Part shown: positions 8,671 to 16,371 of the stretch, one piece after another | How positions within the stretch are numbered: position 1 is the first letter of the stretch | Layout of the letters: every line of letters starts with the position of its first letter | Assembly (NCBI GenBank): GCA_041674745.1 | Contig: JBAYVD010000008.1 | Location: forward strand, 77,304 to 141,303 | From: UBA2040 sp041674745 | Lineage (GTDB): Bacteria > Bacteroidota > Bacteroidia > Flavobacteriales_D > Crocinitomicaceae | Length of the DNA stretch: 64,000 bases | Reading direction: 5' to 3' | The notes under the pieces: generated by a model | What the model was told of the DNA's origin: nothing | The model's input: the letters and a program-made list of their open reading frames with translations, nothing else | Databases searched by the model: none | Program-made: the position numbers and the translations under genes

Positions 8671-9228
8671 TTGAGCAAGCGCAATATCTACATTTTAGGA
8701 TTGATTACCCTAGTTCTTTTTCCTTTGCCCGCCTACCTATTCTGGTATTGGCAAGATGGCATTTCACTAGAAAATTTTATTCGTTGGAAAGAAATTCTAA
8801 AGCCAGAAACAGCCTTCGGGATGATTTTTGGGGTGATTTACGCCTTTTTCGCCCTGCTTTTCATGGGAGCACCTGTTTTTGAAAAACTACCCAATCGCGT
8901 TGAGAATTTGGTAAAAAGTATGAACTTGAACACTTTCGATGCCATTTTTCTTTCCGTTTGTGCGGGTGTTGGAGAAGAATTACTCTTTCGTGCGGGTGTT
9001 CAACCTTTGCTCGGAGTTTGGGTTACTTCCATTCTTTTCGTTGCCATTCACGGATATCTCAACCCCGTGAACTGGCGTATGTCGCTGTATGGATTGCTGG
9101 TTTTACCTTTTATTTTACTGATTTCCTTCGGGTATTCCACCTTTGGTCAATGGTTTAGCATAGGAGCGCATTTCTCCTACGATTTGGTGCTGTTCATTGT
9201 CATGATTCAGGACGACGAGCCTAGTTGA
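8671..9228 (+). CDS. CPBP-family intramembrane metalloprotease
   Basis: A membrane protein with about six helices. The CPBP (CAAX/Rce1-like) motifs are complete: GVGEELLFR with the Glu-Glu-x3-Arg set, a His in LFVAIHGYL, and HFSYD near the C-terminus. Family members cleave or bind proteins within the membrane; the substrate is unknown. Start choice is uncertain. An ATG at 8620 would overlap the divergent MscS gene by 21 bases. The TTG at 8671 (then SKRNIYILG) avoids the overlap and starts just before the first helix. The 3' end overlaps the convergent LRR gene by eight bases. Confidence 0.85.
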   Translation: MSKRNIYILGLITLVLFPLPAYLFWYWQDGISLENFIRWKEILKPETAFGMIFGVIYAFFALLFMGAPVFEKLPNRVENLVKSMNLNTFDAIFLSVCAGVGEELLFRAGVQPLLGVWVTSILFVAIHGYLNPVNWRMSLYGLLVLPFILLISFGYSTFGQWFSIGAHFSYDLVLFIVMIQDDEPS

Positions 9229-9967
9229 CCACGATTCGCAATCGATTGGCTTGCAAAACATACAAACAAGGTGGCAGTTGCGTAAACGGATCAATTTCTA
9301 ATACTTCGAGAAACCGCAGGTTGCACAGTTTTTCTGTGATGAGCGTCATGGGACCGGCGCCTGATAAGTACAATTCTTTTAAATTGTGTAGATTTTCAAA
9401 GTCATCCGAAATCTCCTGAAGGTTGTTGCGATTCAGATATAAAAATTGCAGATTAATGCAAGAACCAAAGGAAGTCGGCAAATGTTTCAACTGATTGTAC
9501 TGCAATTGTAGATTTTCCAATGCTTTTAAATTTCCTATACTGTTGGGTAATTCCACCAATTGATTTTGCCGCAACCACAGCTGCGATAGATTTGTCAAAT
9601 CACCAATTTCTGTTGGCAATTCTTCCAATTTATTGTATTGTACCGACAGCTTTTTTAAGTTCTTCAACTGCCCGATTTCTGCAGGAAGTAGGCGCAAATC
9701 GTTGCTCCCCAGATACAATTCCTCCAAGTTTTCCAATTGAGCGATTTCAGGCGGTATTTCGGTTAGTTTATTTCGGAACAAGCGTAAAACTTTCAGTTGT
9801 TTTTGCTCAAAAACATAGGGTGGGATTTCAGTCAGGTGCTTTTTACTCAGATCTAGAATTTCTGTTGCATCGTACTTTACGGCGTCTTTCACTTTTGAAA
9901 TGAAACAAGAATTTACGATCAAGGCAACCGTAACGCATAGTACAACGTTTAATAGTAAGTGGCGCAT
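9221..9967 (-). CDS. Leucine-rich repeat lipoprotein
   Basis: A 248-residue protein whose signal sequence ends in a lipobox-like NSC (Cys21), suggesting a lipid-anchored periplasmic or surface protein. Residues ~38-215 are about eight LRRs of 23 residues with the pattern LxxLxLxxNxLxxLPxxIxxL, clearest in LEELYLGSNDLRLLP and LSQLWLRQNQLVELP. Such repeats form a curved protein-binding surface. No catalytic domain is present and the partner is unknown. It is convergent with the CPBP gene, with an eight-base overlap. Confidence 0.85.
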   Translation of the reverse strand: MRHLLLNVVLCVTVALIVNSCFISKVKDAVKYDATEILDLSKKHLTEIPPYVFEQKQLKVLRLFRNKLTEIPPEIAQLENLEELYLGSNDLRLLPAEIGQLKNLKKLSVQYNKLEELPTEIGDLTNLSQLWLRQNQLVELPNSIGNLKALENLQLQYNQLKHLPTSFGSCINLQFLYLNRNNLQEISDDFENLHNLKELYLSGAGPMTLITEKLCNLRFLEVLEIDPFTQLPPCLYVLQANRLRIVVN

Positions 9968-10083
9968 AGGCGGGAAATCTATTGTGAAGATTACTACACG
10001 AAAGTAGCTTTTTTAATGAAAGATTTCTTTAATTTGGCACAGAATTTGAAATTACCTATTGATCATAACGAAAAAATAAAAAA

Positions 10084-10518
10084 ATGAAAGCAGTAAAATT
10101 AGGCACTATGGTGGTTGCGACTTTGCTAATGGCAAATTCATTTGCTCAACAAACAGAAAAGGCGACCAACAAATCTAATGTCAAAAAAGAAGCAAATTCA
10201 AAACAAAAGTTGACACCTGAAGAGCGAGCTAAAATTCAAACTGAACGTTTAGACAAACAAATTGGGTTGACTGCCGATCAAAAAAATAAAATTTACGAAA
10301 CGAATTTGGCCATCAACAATAAAAATGAAGCCGTTCAAAAACATCCAACTTGGACTCCAGAAATTAAAAATGAAGCGTTGCAAGGAAACAATGCAGGTAG
10401 AGAAGAATTGATTAATTCGTATCTTACTGAGGAGCAACGTAAAAAATACGCTGAAATTAAGGCGAGAAAAGCAGCTGAAGTTGAGATGGCTCCTGCAAAA
10501 AAAGAAAATAACAGATAA
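10084..10518 (+). CDS. Small secreted helical protein (DUF4890/Spy-like), first of two paralogues
   Basis: A 144-residue protein with a signal peptide ending near SFAQ. The mature part is charged and helical with LTPEERAKIQTERLDKQIGLTADQKNKI, recalling the LTxxQ pattern of Spy/CpxP-like periplasmic proteins and the DUF4890 family common in Bacteroidota. A second YLTEEQRKKYAEI segment follows near the C-terminus. The next gene (10613-11128) is a diverged tandem copy. A role in envelope stress or metal/chaperone buffering is a guess from the family resemblance. Confidence 0.75.
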   Translation: MKAVKLGTMVVATLLMANSFAQQTEKATNKSNVKKEANSKQKLTPEERAKIQTERLDKQIGLTADQKNKIYETNLAINNKNEAVQKHPTWTPEIKNEALQGNNAGREELINSYLTEEQRKKYAEIKARKAAEVEMAPAKKENNR

Positions 10519-10612
10519 ACTTATTTAAGAATCCAAAATTGAGGTGGAGAATAGCGAAAGTTGTTCTCCATTTTAATTTGATAAAATTTTACACTACAAA
10601 AAAAACGATAAA

Positions 10613-11128
10613 ATGAATAAAGTAGCAATTACAGCTGTTTTGGCAGCAACTCTCTTTTCTGCGAATGCATTTGCACAAGAATCAACGGGGAAAAAAATCG
10701 ACATGGAAAATAATGAAATGTCGGAAAATGCAAAAAAAACTCCTGAAGAACGCGCAAAAGAACAAACCGAAAAGTTAGACCGCTTGGTAAAACTTGATGA
10801 AAGTCAAAAAACGGCAGTACTTCAAACCAATACAAACTACAACATGCGTTTGGATGCCATTCGCAACAATGCTTCTATGACAGATGAAGATAAAAAATCC
10901 AATGCTGCATTGATGGAAGGCATGCGCAAAACTGACATCCGTGCGACGCTAAATGCTGACCAATTGGTGATATTGGATGCATCCAAACAAAACGCAAAAG
11001 GCCATGGAGAAATGAAGGAAAATCAGAAAGAGGTAAAACATGAAGTGGAACCTGCTGAACTGCCCTCTTCACCATCAGAAACGACCAAAGTGAAAGAGAA
11101 AAAAGTCAAAAAAAATAAAAAGAAATAA
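10613..11128 (+). CDS. Small secreted helical protein (DUF4890/Spy-like), second paralogue
   Basis: A 171-residue protein with a signal peptide ending at AFAQ. It shares with its neighbour the TPEERAKEQTEKLDRLVKLDESQK block followed by a second repeat (LNADQLVILDASKQ). Its C-terminal ~40 residues are a low-complexity Lys/Glu tail ending KKVKKNKKK, absent from the first copy. The gap of about 95 bases contains a possible stem, so the two genes may be separately expressed. A strong terminator follows. Confidence 0.75.
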   Translation: MNKVAITAVLAATLFSANAFAQESTGKKIDMENNEMSENAKKTPEERAKEQTEKLDRLVKLDESQKTAVLQTNTNYNMRLDAIRNNASMTDEDKKSNAALMEGMRKTDIRATLNADQLVILDASKQNAKGHGEMKENQKEVKHEVEPAELPSSPSETTKVKEKKVKKNKKK

Positions 11129-11142
11129 GTTGATATTACATA

Positions 11143-11182
11143 AAAAAAGAGGGTGAATCGTGTGATTCACCCTCTTTTTTTA
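11143..11182. terminator. Bidirectional terminator
   Basis: GAGGGTGAATC (11149-11159) pairs with GATTCACCCTC (11164-11174), with A-run and T-run flanks. It serves the plus-strand paralogue and the minus-strand msrA. Confidence 0.9.
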
Positions 11183-11710
11183 TGCCTTTAATTTTTTCTC
11201 AAAGACTTTCTTGAATTTTTCGTATTTCGGCCGCACCACAGATTGGCAATACGGGTTTTCAGGATTCAATTGCAAATAATTGTGGTGATACGCTTCTGCT
11301 ATAGTATAGTTGTTCAACGCTACTACCTCCGTTACAATTGGCTGATCCCAAACTTTGGCTTCATTTAATTTTTGAATGAAGGTCTGTGTGATTTCTTGCT
11401 GATTTTCGTCGTGGTAAAATACCACAGAACGATACTGTGTTCCAACATCAGCACCTTGGCGATTCAACGAAGTGGGATCGTGAACAAAAAAGAAAACTTC
11501 CAACAATTCCTCGAAAGAAACCAATGTCTCGTCAAATACAACGCGTGCCACTTCAGCGTGTCCAGTTGTGCCAGAGCAAACTTCCTTGTACGTTGGATTC
11601 GTTGTGTGACCACCAGCATAACCAGGAACCACGGAAACAATTCCATTTAAATCTTTGTAACAAGCTTCGATGCACCAAAAACATCCTGCTCCAAACGTTG
11701 CTTCTTTCAT
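11180..11710 (-). CDS. msrA: Peptide methionine-S-sulfoxide reductase MsrA
   Basis: A 176-residue enzyme that reduces S-sulfoxides of methionine in damaged proteins. The catalytic GAGCFWCIEA motif sits at residues 7-16, with Cys10 as the nucleophile. VPGYAGGHTTNPTYKEVCSGTTGHAE follows in pieces, as usual for MsrA. No signal peptide is visible, so it is cytosolic. It lies 32 bases downstream of msrB on the same strand, so the pair can repair both sulfoxide epimers, though in different compartments as judged by the msrB signal. Confidence 0.95.
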   Translation of the reverse strand: MKEATFGAGCFWCIEACYKDLNGIVSVVPGYAGGHTTNPTYKEVCSGTTGHAEVARVVFDETLVSFEELLEVFFFVHDPTSLNRQGADVGTQYRSVVFYHDENQQEITQTFIQKLNEAKVWDQPIVTEVVALNNYTIAEAYHHNYLQLNPENPYCQSVVRPKYEKFKKVFEKKLKA

Positions 11711-11742
11711 TTTTTTATTGCGAAATTACGATTCTATTTGAT

Positions 11743-12255
11743 TTATTTTTTCTTAAAATTCAGCGAAGCCGAATTGATACAGTACCGCATTCCTGTCGGT
11801 TTCGGTCCATCGTTGAAGACGTGACCCAAATGTGCATCGCAGCGGACACAGTTCAATTCATCACGCGTCATTCCTACTGTATTGTCAATCGCGACCACCA
11901 CATTTTTTGGGTTGATGGGCGCATAAAAGCTCGGCCAACCCGTTCCTGATTCAAACTTCGTTTCACTTGAAAACAAGGGCAAATCGCAACAAATACAAGT
12001 GTACGTTCCTTTTTCATGGTTGTCCCAATATTTTCCCGTAAACGGTCTTTCTGTACCTGATTCTCTCGTCACATGGAATACTTCTGGACTTAAAATTTTC
12101 TTCCATTCTGCATCCGTTTTCACCACTTTAGTTGAATCATTTGGCGACAAACTACTGCCATTCAGGGAAGATTTGACCTCTTTTGTTGAGGTTATGGAGG
12201 AACTACAAGCTAGCATTGAAGCCGCAATTCCCAGTATGATCACGAGGTATTTCAT
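11743..12255 (-). CDS. msrB: Peptide methionine-R-sulfoxide reductase MsrB, lipoprotein form
   Basis: A 170-residue protein. Residues 1-17 are a lipoprotein signal (SMLACSS), so it is predicted to be exported and lipid-anchored. The MsrB domain has two CxxC zinc motifs (CICC and CVRC), GTGWPSFY, HLGHVFNDGP and the catalytic Cys in RYCINSASL. It reduces methionine-R-sulfoxide using thioredoxin-like donors. It precedes msrA in an apparent operon. Confidence 0.94.
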   Translation of the reverse strand: MKYLVIILGIAASMLACSSSITSTKEVKSSLNGSSLSPNDSTKVVKTDAEWKKILSPEVFHVTRESGTERPFTGKYWDNHEKGTYTCICCDLPLFSSETKFESGTGWPSFYAPINPKNVVVAIDNTVGMTRDELNCVRCDAHLGHVFNDGPKPTGMRYCINSASLNFKKK

Positions 12256-12391
12256 TTATACAAATTTTAATTTAAACGATTCTTTTAACTATAACAATAA
12301 ATCAACTCGACTGTTTAATTTCAATACAAATCAATTGAGCTAATTCTTAGACGACTTTTTACTTTATTCCTGACAATTAACAAAAACAAAG

Positions 12392-12399
12392 TACTTTTG
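12392..12399 (+). promoter_or_regulatory. TAnnTTTG box four bases from ATG (leaderless candidate)
   Basis: TACTTTTG is a perfect -7 box and ends four bases before the ATG of the MFS gene at 12404. No convincing -33 TTTG was found. Confidence 0.5.
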
Positions 12400-12403
12400 C
12401 GCC

Positions 12404-13573
12404 ATGATAAATACGTATAGCAAGAACTTTTGGATGTTGTGCATCTCGATGTTTTTGTTCATGACCAGTTTCAATTTGATCTTGCCGGAACTGAATCAGT
12501 TCATTACCAATTTGGGAGGCGGCGACAAAAAAGGTTTAATTTTCGTTTTCTTTGCCATTACCGCTTTGATATCACGACCTTATTCTGGAAAATTATCCGA
12601 TACAATAGGGCGAAAAAGAGTCATGTATTTGGGTGTCGCAGTTTCGGCCATCATCTGTTTATTGTATCCCTTGAGTCACACCGTGCTTTTCTTTTTGTTT
12701 TTACGTTTTGTTCATGGAATTGGCGCTGGATTTACACCCACAGGCGCTACAGCATTGATTACAGATATATTGCCAATTAGTCATCGTGGACGCGGCATGG
12801 GAATTTGGGGTACTTTCATTTCTTTGGGAATTGGTGTTGGACAATCGCTTGGTTCCTTGATTACTAATTCTATCGGGCTGGATAATTTGTTTCTTATTGC
12901 TTCATTGTTTTCGGTCGTATCTGCTGTATTGCTTGGATTTGTTCGAGAAACATTGCCCAAAGAGACCAAACAAAAGTTTCACTTTGGATTGCTTAAATTG
13001 GGTTGGAAAGACATAGTTGAACCAGCGGTTTGGCCTTGTGCATTCGTGATGTTTTTGTCGGCGGTAAGCTCTGGAATCATTTTCACTATAACGCCTGACA
13101 TATCGAACTACTTGCATATTTCCAACAAAGGTTGGTTTTTCTTGTTCTATACCATTTCCACGATTTTGGTGCGTTTGTTCAGTGGAAGTCTTTCGGACAA
13201 AATTGGCAGAAGAAAAACATTGGTGATTGGCATGGCACTTCTCATCGTCAGTGTTATGATGATTGCTTTCGCTAAAACCTGGGAGATGTACACTGCTGCA
13301 GCGGTGATGTTTGGTTTTGCGACGGGTATTTCAAGTCCAACCATTTTCTCGTGGACAGCAGATTTATCGCATCCAGAAAGACGAGGCATTGGTTCTGGCA
13401 CCATGTTCATTGCCTTAGAAGCTGGGTTTATTGTCGGCTCACTCTCTACCCTTTTCACCTACAACAGCACTTGGGCGACGGTGCCATTGGCCTTTGGTTT
13501 TGGTGCTTTCTTGGCCTTTATTGCGTTGATTTATCTACTTTGGCATTTGAAGTACAGCACTTCTGCTACTTGA
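12404..13573 (+). CDS. MFS transporter
   Basis: A 389-residue inner-membrane protein with about 12 helices and the major facilitator signatures: SGKLSDTIGRKRVM in the loop between helices 2 and 3 and the pseudo-repeat SGSLSDKIGRRKTL in the second half. RFVHGIGAGFTPTGATALI marks helix 4. This is the drug:H+ antiporter-type architecture, but the sequence alone does not give the substrate. Transcription is predicted to be leaderless from the box at 12392. Confidence 0.9.
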   Translation: MINTYSKNFWMLCISMFLFMTSFNLILPELNQFITNLGGGDKKGLIFVFFAITALISRPYSGKLSDTIGRKRVMYLGVAVSAIICLLYPLSHTVLFFLFLRFVHGIGAGFTPTGATALITDILPISHRGRGMGIWGTFISLGIGVGQSLGSLITNSIGLDNLFLIASLFSVVSAVLLGFVRETLPKETKQKFHFGLLKLGWKDIVEPAVWPCAFVMFLSAVSSGIIFTITPDISNYLHISNKGWFFLFYTISTILVRLFSGSLSDKIGRRKTLVIGMALLIVSVMMIAFAKTWEMYTAAAVMFGFATGISSPTIFSWTADLSHPERRGIGSGTMFIALEAGFIVGSLSTLFTYNSTWATVPLAFGFGAFLAFIALIYLLWHLKYSTSAT

Positions 13574-13592
13574 TTTAAGTCAGAGTTCAACA

Positions 13593-14384
13593 TTACTCAA
13601 TTTCATCCTCAACAGCCAAATAACGGCGCAATGCTTTGGTACCGTAATAAAAAGGAATCGTGTCCAAAAGGGCAAAAATAACTTTGAACAAGTAGGAACT
13701 CAAAACAAAGAACAACAATTGCGTTCCAATGGCTACATCTTTTTGAATGGGCAAAGCGTTCGCATAGTAGTACGTTATCAAAATAACCGCCACAGAATCC
13801 ACCAATTGACTTGTTAACGTAGAAGCATTGTTGCGCAACCACAACTTAGAACCGTTCGTTTTTTTCTTAAAATAGTGAAAGATATGAACGTCGGTAAATT
13901 GGGCAGCCATGTACGCCAACATCGAGGCAAACGTAGCGCCAAACGTGTAAAAGCGCATTTGATAAAAAGAATAGCCGTATGGTACATTTGCCTTTCCACC
14001 CGTTACCGAAATTTCGAGTAAACCCGAACTATTTAAATCCGTTGGTGGATTCAAACTTCCTCCCAACCACAAAACGAACAAAACCCACACATTCAATCCC
14101 AATCCAACCCAAACCACCATGTTCGCGCGACGCCGACCATAAATTTCAGAGATAAAATCCGTACAAAGAAAAGTGATTGGATAAGCCAAAACGCCCACTG
14201 CCAATGAAAAACGTATCGGACTATCTTCTGGAATACCGATCCAATTAGACAGATCTATGAAACGCGAAATACCCAATATATTTAGCATGGTCAAGGAACC
14301 AAGAAATAAACCTGCTAAAACGAGAAAAACATATTCGCGGCGATTTCTGATTTTTAAAGAAATGGTTGAATTGGAACGAAACAT
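13593..14384 (-). CDS. YhhQ/VUT-family transporter (queuosine precursor transporter-like)
   Basis: A 263-residue inner-membrane protein with about six to seven helices. The family is recognised from ILGISRFIDL near the N-terminus, YPITFLCTDFISEIYGRRRAN, and a late block with ASMLAYMAAQFTDVHIF and QLVDSVAVILI. Members import queuosine precursors such as preQ0/preQ1. No queuosine gene lies next to it, so the substrate is assigned by family only. Confidence 0.88.
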   Translation of the reverse strand: MFRSNSTISLKIRNRREYVFLVLAGLFLGSLTMLNILGISRFIDLSNWIGIPEDSPIRFSLAVGVLAYPITFLCTDFISEIYGRRRANMVVWVGLGLNVWVLFVLWLGGSLNPPTDLNSSGLLEISVTGGKANVPYGYSFYQMRFYTFGATFASMLAYMAAQFTDVHIFHYFKKKTNGSKLWLRNNASTLTSQLVDSVAVILITYYYANALPIQKDVAIGTQLLFFVLSSYLFKVIFALLDTIPFYYGTKALRRYLAVEDEIE

Positions 14385-14618
14385 ATACTAAAAGTAGAAA
14401 TTTATTTGGTTTCAAATTGGACTTTTATTTAAGTAAACCCAGACTTATTTTAATCGTTGTCTCTCCCTAAAACATGTCAAAAGATTCAATTGTTCAAAAT
14501 TGCTTTGCACAATCAGATTCAAAAAAAAATTAACATTTCTTTAAAAACATCATTTACAACTCTTTAAATTAGGCAATTCCTTATTTAGAATCATTTAACA
14601 TAAAAATAACTAAATCCT

Positions 14619-14650
14619 TTTGTTCGATCATTTCAGTGTATCTAATTTTG
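14619..14650 (+). promoter_or_regulatory. Consensus Bacteroidota promoter before the RND efflux region
   Basis: TTTG (14619-14622), a 20-base spacer, then TAATTTTG (14643-14650). It lies eight bases before the ATG at 14659 and argues against the longer frame that starts at 14620. Confidence 0.7.
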
Positions 14651-14658
14651 TCGTTGAT

Positions 14659-15081
14659 ATGGTTCGTGTATTCATAAAGTATTTATTTGTACTCTGCGGT
14701 TTATTCGTAGGTAGTTTAAGCTCGGTTTCCGCCAATACTTCGGAAATGGAGGCTACGATACTTTCCGCCAACAGCACTGAATCATTTTCGTCCCAATATA
14801 TTCATGGAAATGCGGAACAATCAGAATTTCATGCTGAAAAATTAGATTCTCGTTCTATTCTGCGCTTTTTTGAATCGGAAGAAGATTTGAGTGAAGAAAA
14901 TGAATCCATTGACGACAACAACGTACTGGTTTCAGCAAATTACTTCTCAACAGCATGGGCAGCAAAGACTTGTACTTTCTGCCTACAAAACGTTAAAAAT
15001 CATACATCATTCTACAAGACTGATTCAAGTCTGACCAAAAAACGGTCCTTGTACCTCTTCTTCGAGGTATTTAGATTATGA
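14659..15081 (+). CDS. Small secreted protein preceding the RND efflux operon
   Basis: A 140-residue protein of unknown function. The chosen start (MVRVFIKYLF) follows a consensus promoter and gives a signal peptide ending near SVSA. The mature part is rich in Ser, Glu and Asp, contains a TCTFC Cys pair at about residue 106, and ends in a basic/aromatic tail (KKRSLYLFFEVFRL). It is followed by a weak terminator-like hairpin and then the efflux genes, so it may share or tune their transcription. No family was recognised. Confidence 0.65.
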   Translation: MVRVFIKYLFVLCGLFVGSLSSVSANTSEMEATILSANSTESFSSQYIHGNAEQSEFHAEKLDSRSILRFFESEEDLSEENESIDDNNVLVSANYFSTAWAAKTCTFCLQNVKNHTSFYKTDSSLTKKRSLYLFFEVFRL

Positions 15082-15090
15082 TTTAACCTG

Positions 15091-15135
15091 ATTGGCCTTT
15101 CATGAGCCAATCCAATCCCCTTTTTATTTTTTTAT
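15091..15135 (+). terminator. Possible terminator or attenuator before the efflux operon
   Basis: ATTGGC (15091-15096) pairs with GCCAAT (15106-15111), followed after a few C residues by T-rich DNA. The stem is short, so partial read-through into the efflux genes is plausible. Confidence 0.45.
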
Positions 15136-15258
15136 TGAAAGCATAGCTCCAAGCTATATCCAGCCTCTCCGTCCGGATTTTTTAAAAGCTGTTCCTATTT
15201 TTCGATAAAAGATAATCAAACCCCCAAAAACCTTTTAAATAAAAAGTAAAAATTGATT

Positions 15259-16341
15259 ATGAGAAAAATTATCCTGTTCGGTAGTTTGGCTGTATTATTA
15301 TTCAATACAAGCTGCGGATCACACAAAGAAGAAGAGGTTGAAGCAACCAAGTTTTTAGTCTCCAATCCAATAAAAATGGACACGACAATCACACGTGATT
15401 ACGTCTGTCAAATCCATTCCATCAGTCACATCGAACTGAGAGCACAAGAACGAGGTTATTTAGAGAAAATTTTTGTGGACGAAGGTCAGTTTGTGAAAAA
15501 GGGGCAATTGTTGTTTCAAATTATGCCCAACCTGTATAGTGCAGAGGTGGCGAAACAAAAAGCTGAGGCAAATTTTGCTGAAATTGAATACCAAAACACC
15601 ACCACTTTGGCTGATAAAAATGTGGTTTCAAGAAATGAACAAGCCATGGCCAAAGCGAAATTTGAAAAAGCCAAAGCCGAATTGGCCTTGGCGCAAGTGC
15701 ATTTGCAATTCACCGAAATACGTGCTCCGTTTGATGGATACATCGACCGTTTTTATGTTCGATTGGGAAGTTTGGTGGACGAAGGTGATTTGTTAACCTA
15801 TCTTTCAGACAATAGTCAAATGTGGGTGTATTACAATGTTCCAGAAGCTGAGTACCTGAATTACAAATTGAATTTTGACGAAGGGAAACAATTGAAAGTC
15901 GACTTATTGATGGCCAACAATGAAATTTTTAACCAAACAGGTATCGTCGAAACCATTGAAGCGGATTTCAACAATGAAACAGGAAATATCGCTTTTAGAG
16001 CAACTTTTCAAAATCCTAAAAAATTGTTGAGACACGGTGAAACCGGTAATATTCTTATGAGTTCAAAATTAAAAAACGCCCTTATCATACCTCAAAAGGC
16101 AACCTACGAGGTGCTTGAAAAGAAATATGTTTTTATCGTGGACAAACAAAATGTGGCACATGCCCGAGAAATTACGATCGCCTCTGAGATTCCTGATTTG
16201 TACATAATTAAAAGTGGTATAAAAGAAACCGATCGAATTGTGGTAGAAGGAATTCGAAAAATTCAGGACCACCAAAAAATTGATTTCAGCTACAAAGGTC
16301 CCAAAGAGATTATGAAAACGCTTCAAGTCTATGTCGAATAA
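15259..16341 (+). CDS. RND efflux periplasmic adaptor (membrane fusion protein)
   Basis: A 360-residue adaptor linking the inner-membrane pump to the outer-membrane channel. The ATG at 15259 is chosen over an in-frame TTG two codons earlier. Residues 1-20 form a lipoprotein signal (FNTSCGS). The split biotinyl-lipoyl motif is seen in RGYLEKIFVDEGQFVKKGQ and IRAPFDGYIDR, separated by a coiled-coil hairpin (about 90-145) rich in Ala, Lys and Glu. A beta-barrel and a membrane-proximal domain complete it. It begins a three-gene operon (adaptor, pump, channel). Confidence 0.93.
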   Translation: MRKIILFGSLAVLLFNTSCGSHKEEEVEATKFLVSNPIKMDTTITRDYVCQIHSISHIELRAQERGYLEKIFVDEGQFVKKGQLLFQIMPNLYSAEVAKQKAEANFAEIEYQNTTTLADKNVVSRNEQAMAKAKFEKAKAELALAQVHLQFTEIRAPFDGYIDRFYVRLGSLVDEGDLLTYLSDNSQMWVYYNVPEAEYLNYKLNFDEGKQLKVDLLMANNEIFNQTGIVETIEADFNNETGNIAFRATFQNPKKLLRHGETGNILMSSKLKNALIIPQKATYEVLEKKYVFIVDKQNVAHAREITIASEIPDLYIIKSGIKETDRIVVEGIRKIQDHQKIDFSYKGPKEIMKTLQVYVE

Positions 16342-16371
16342 CGATAGTCTCACTAAAAAAAGAACTAGAAA

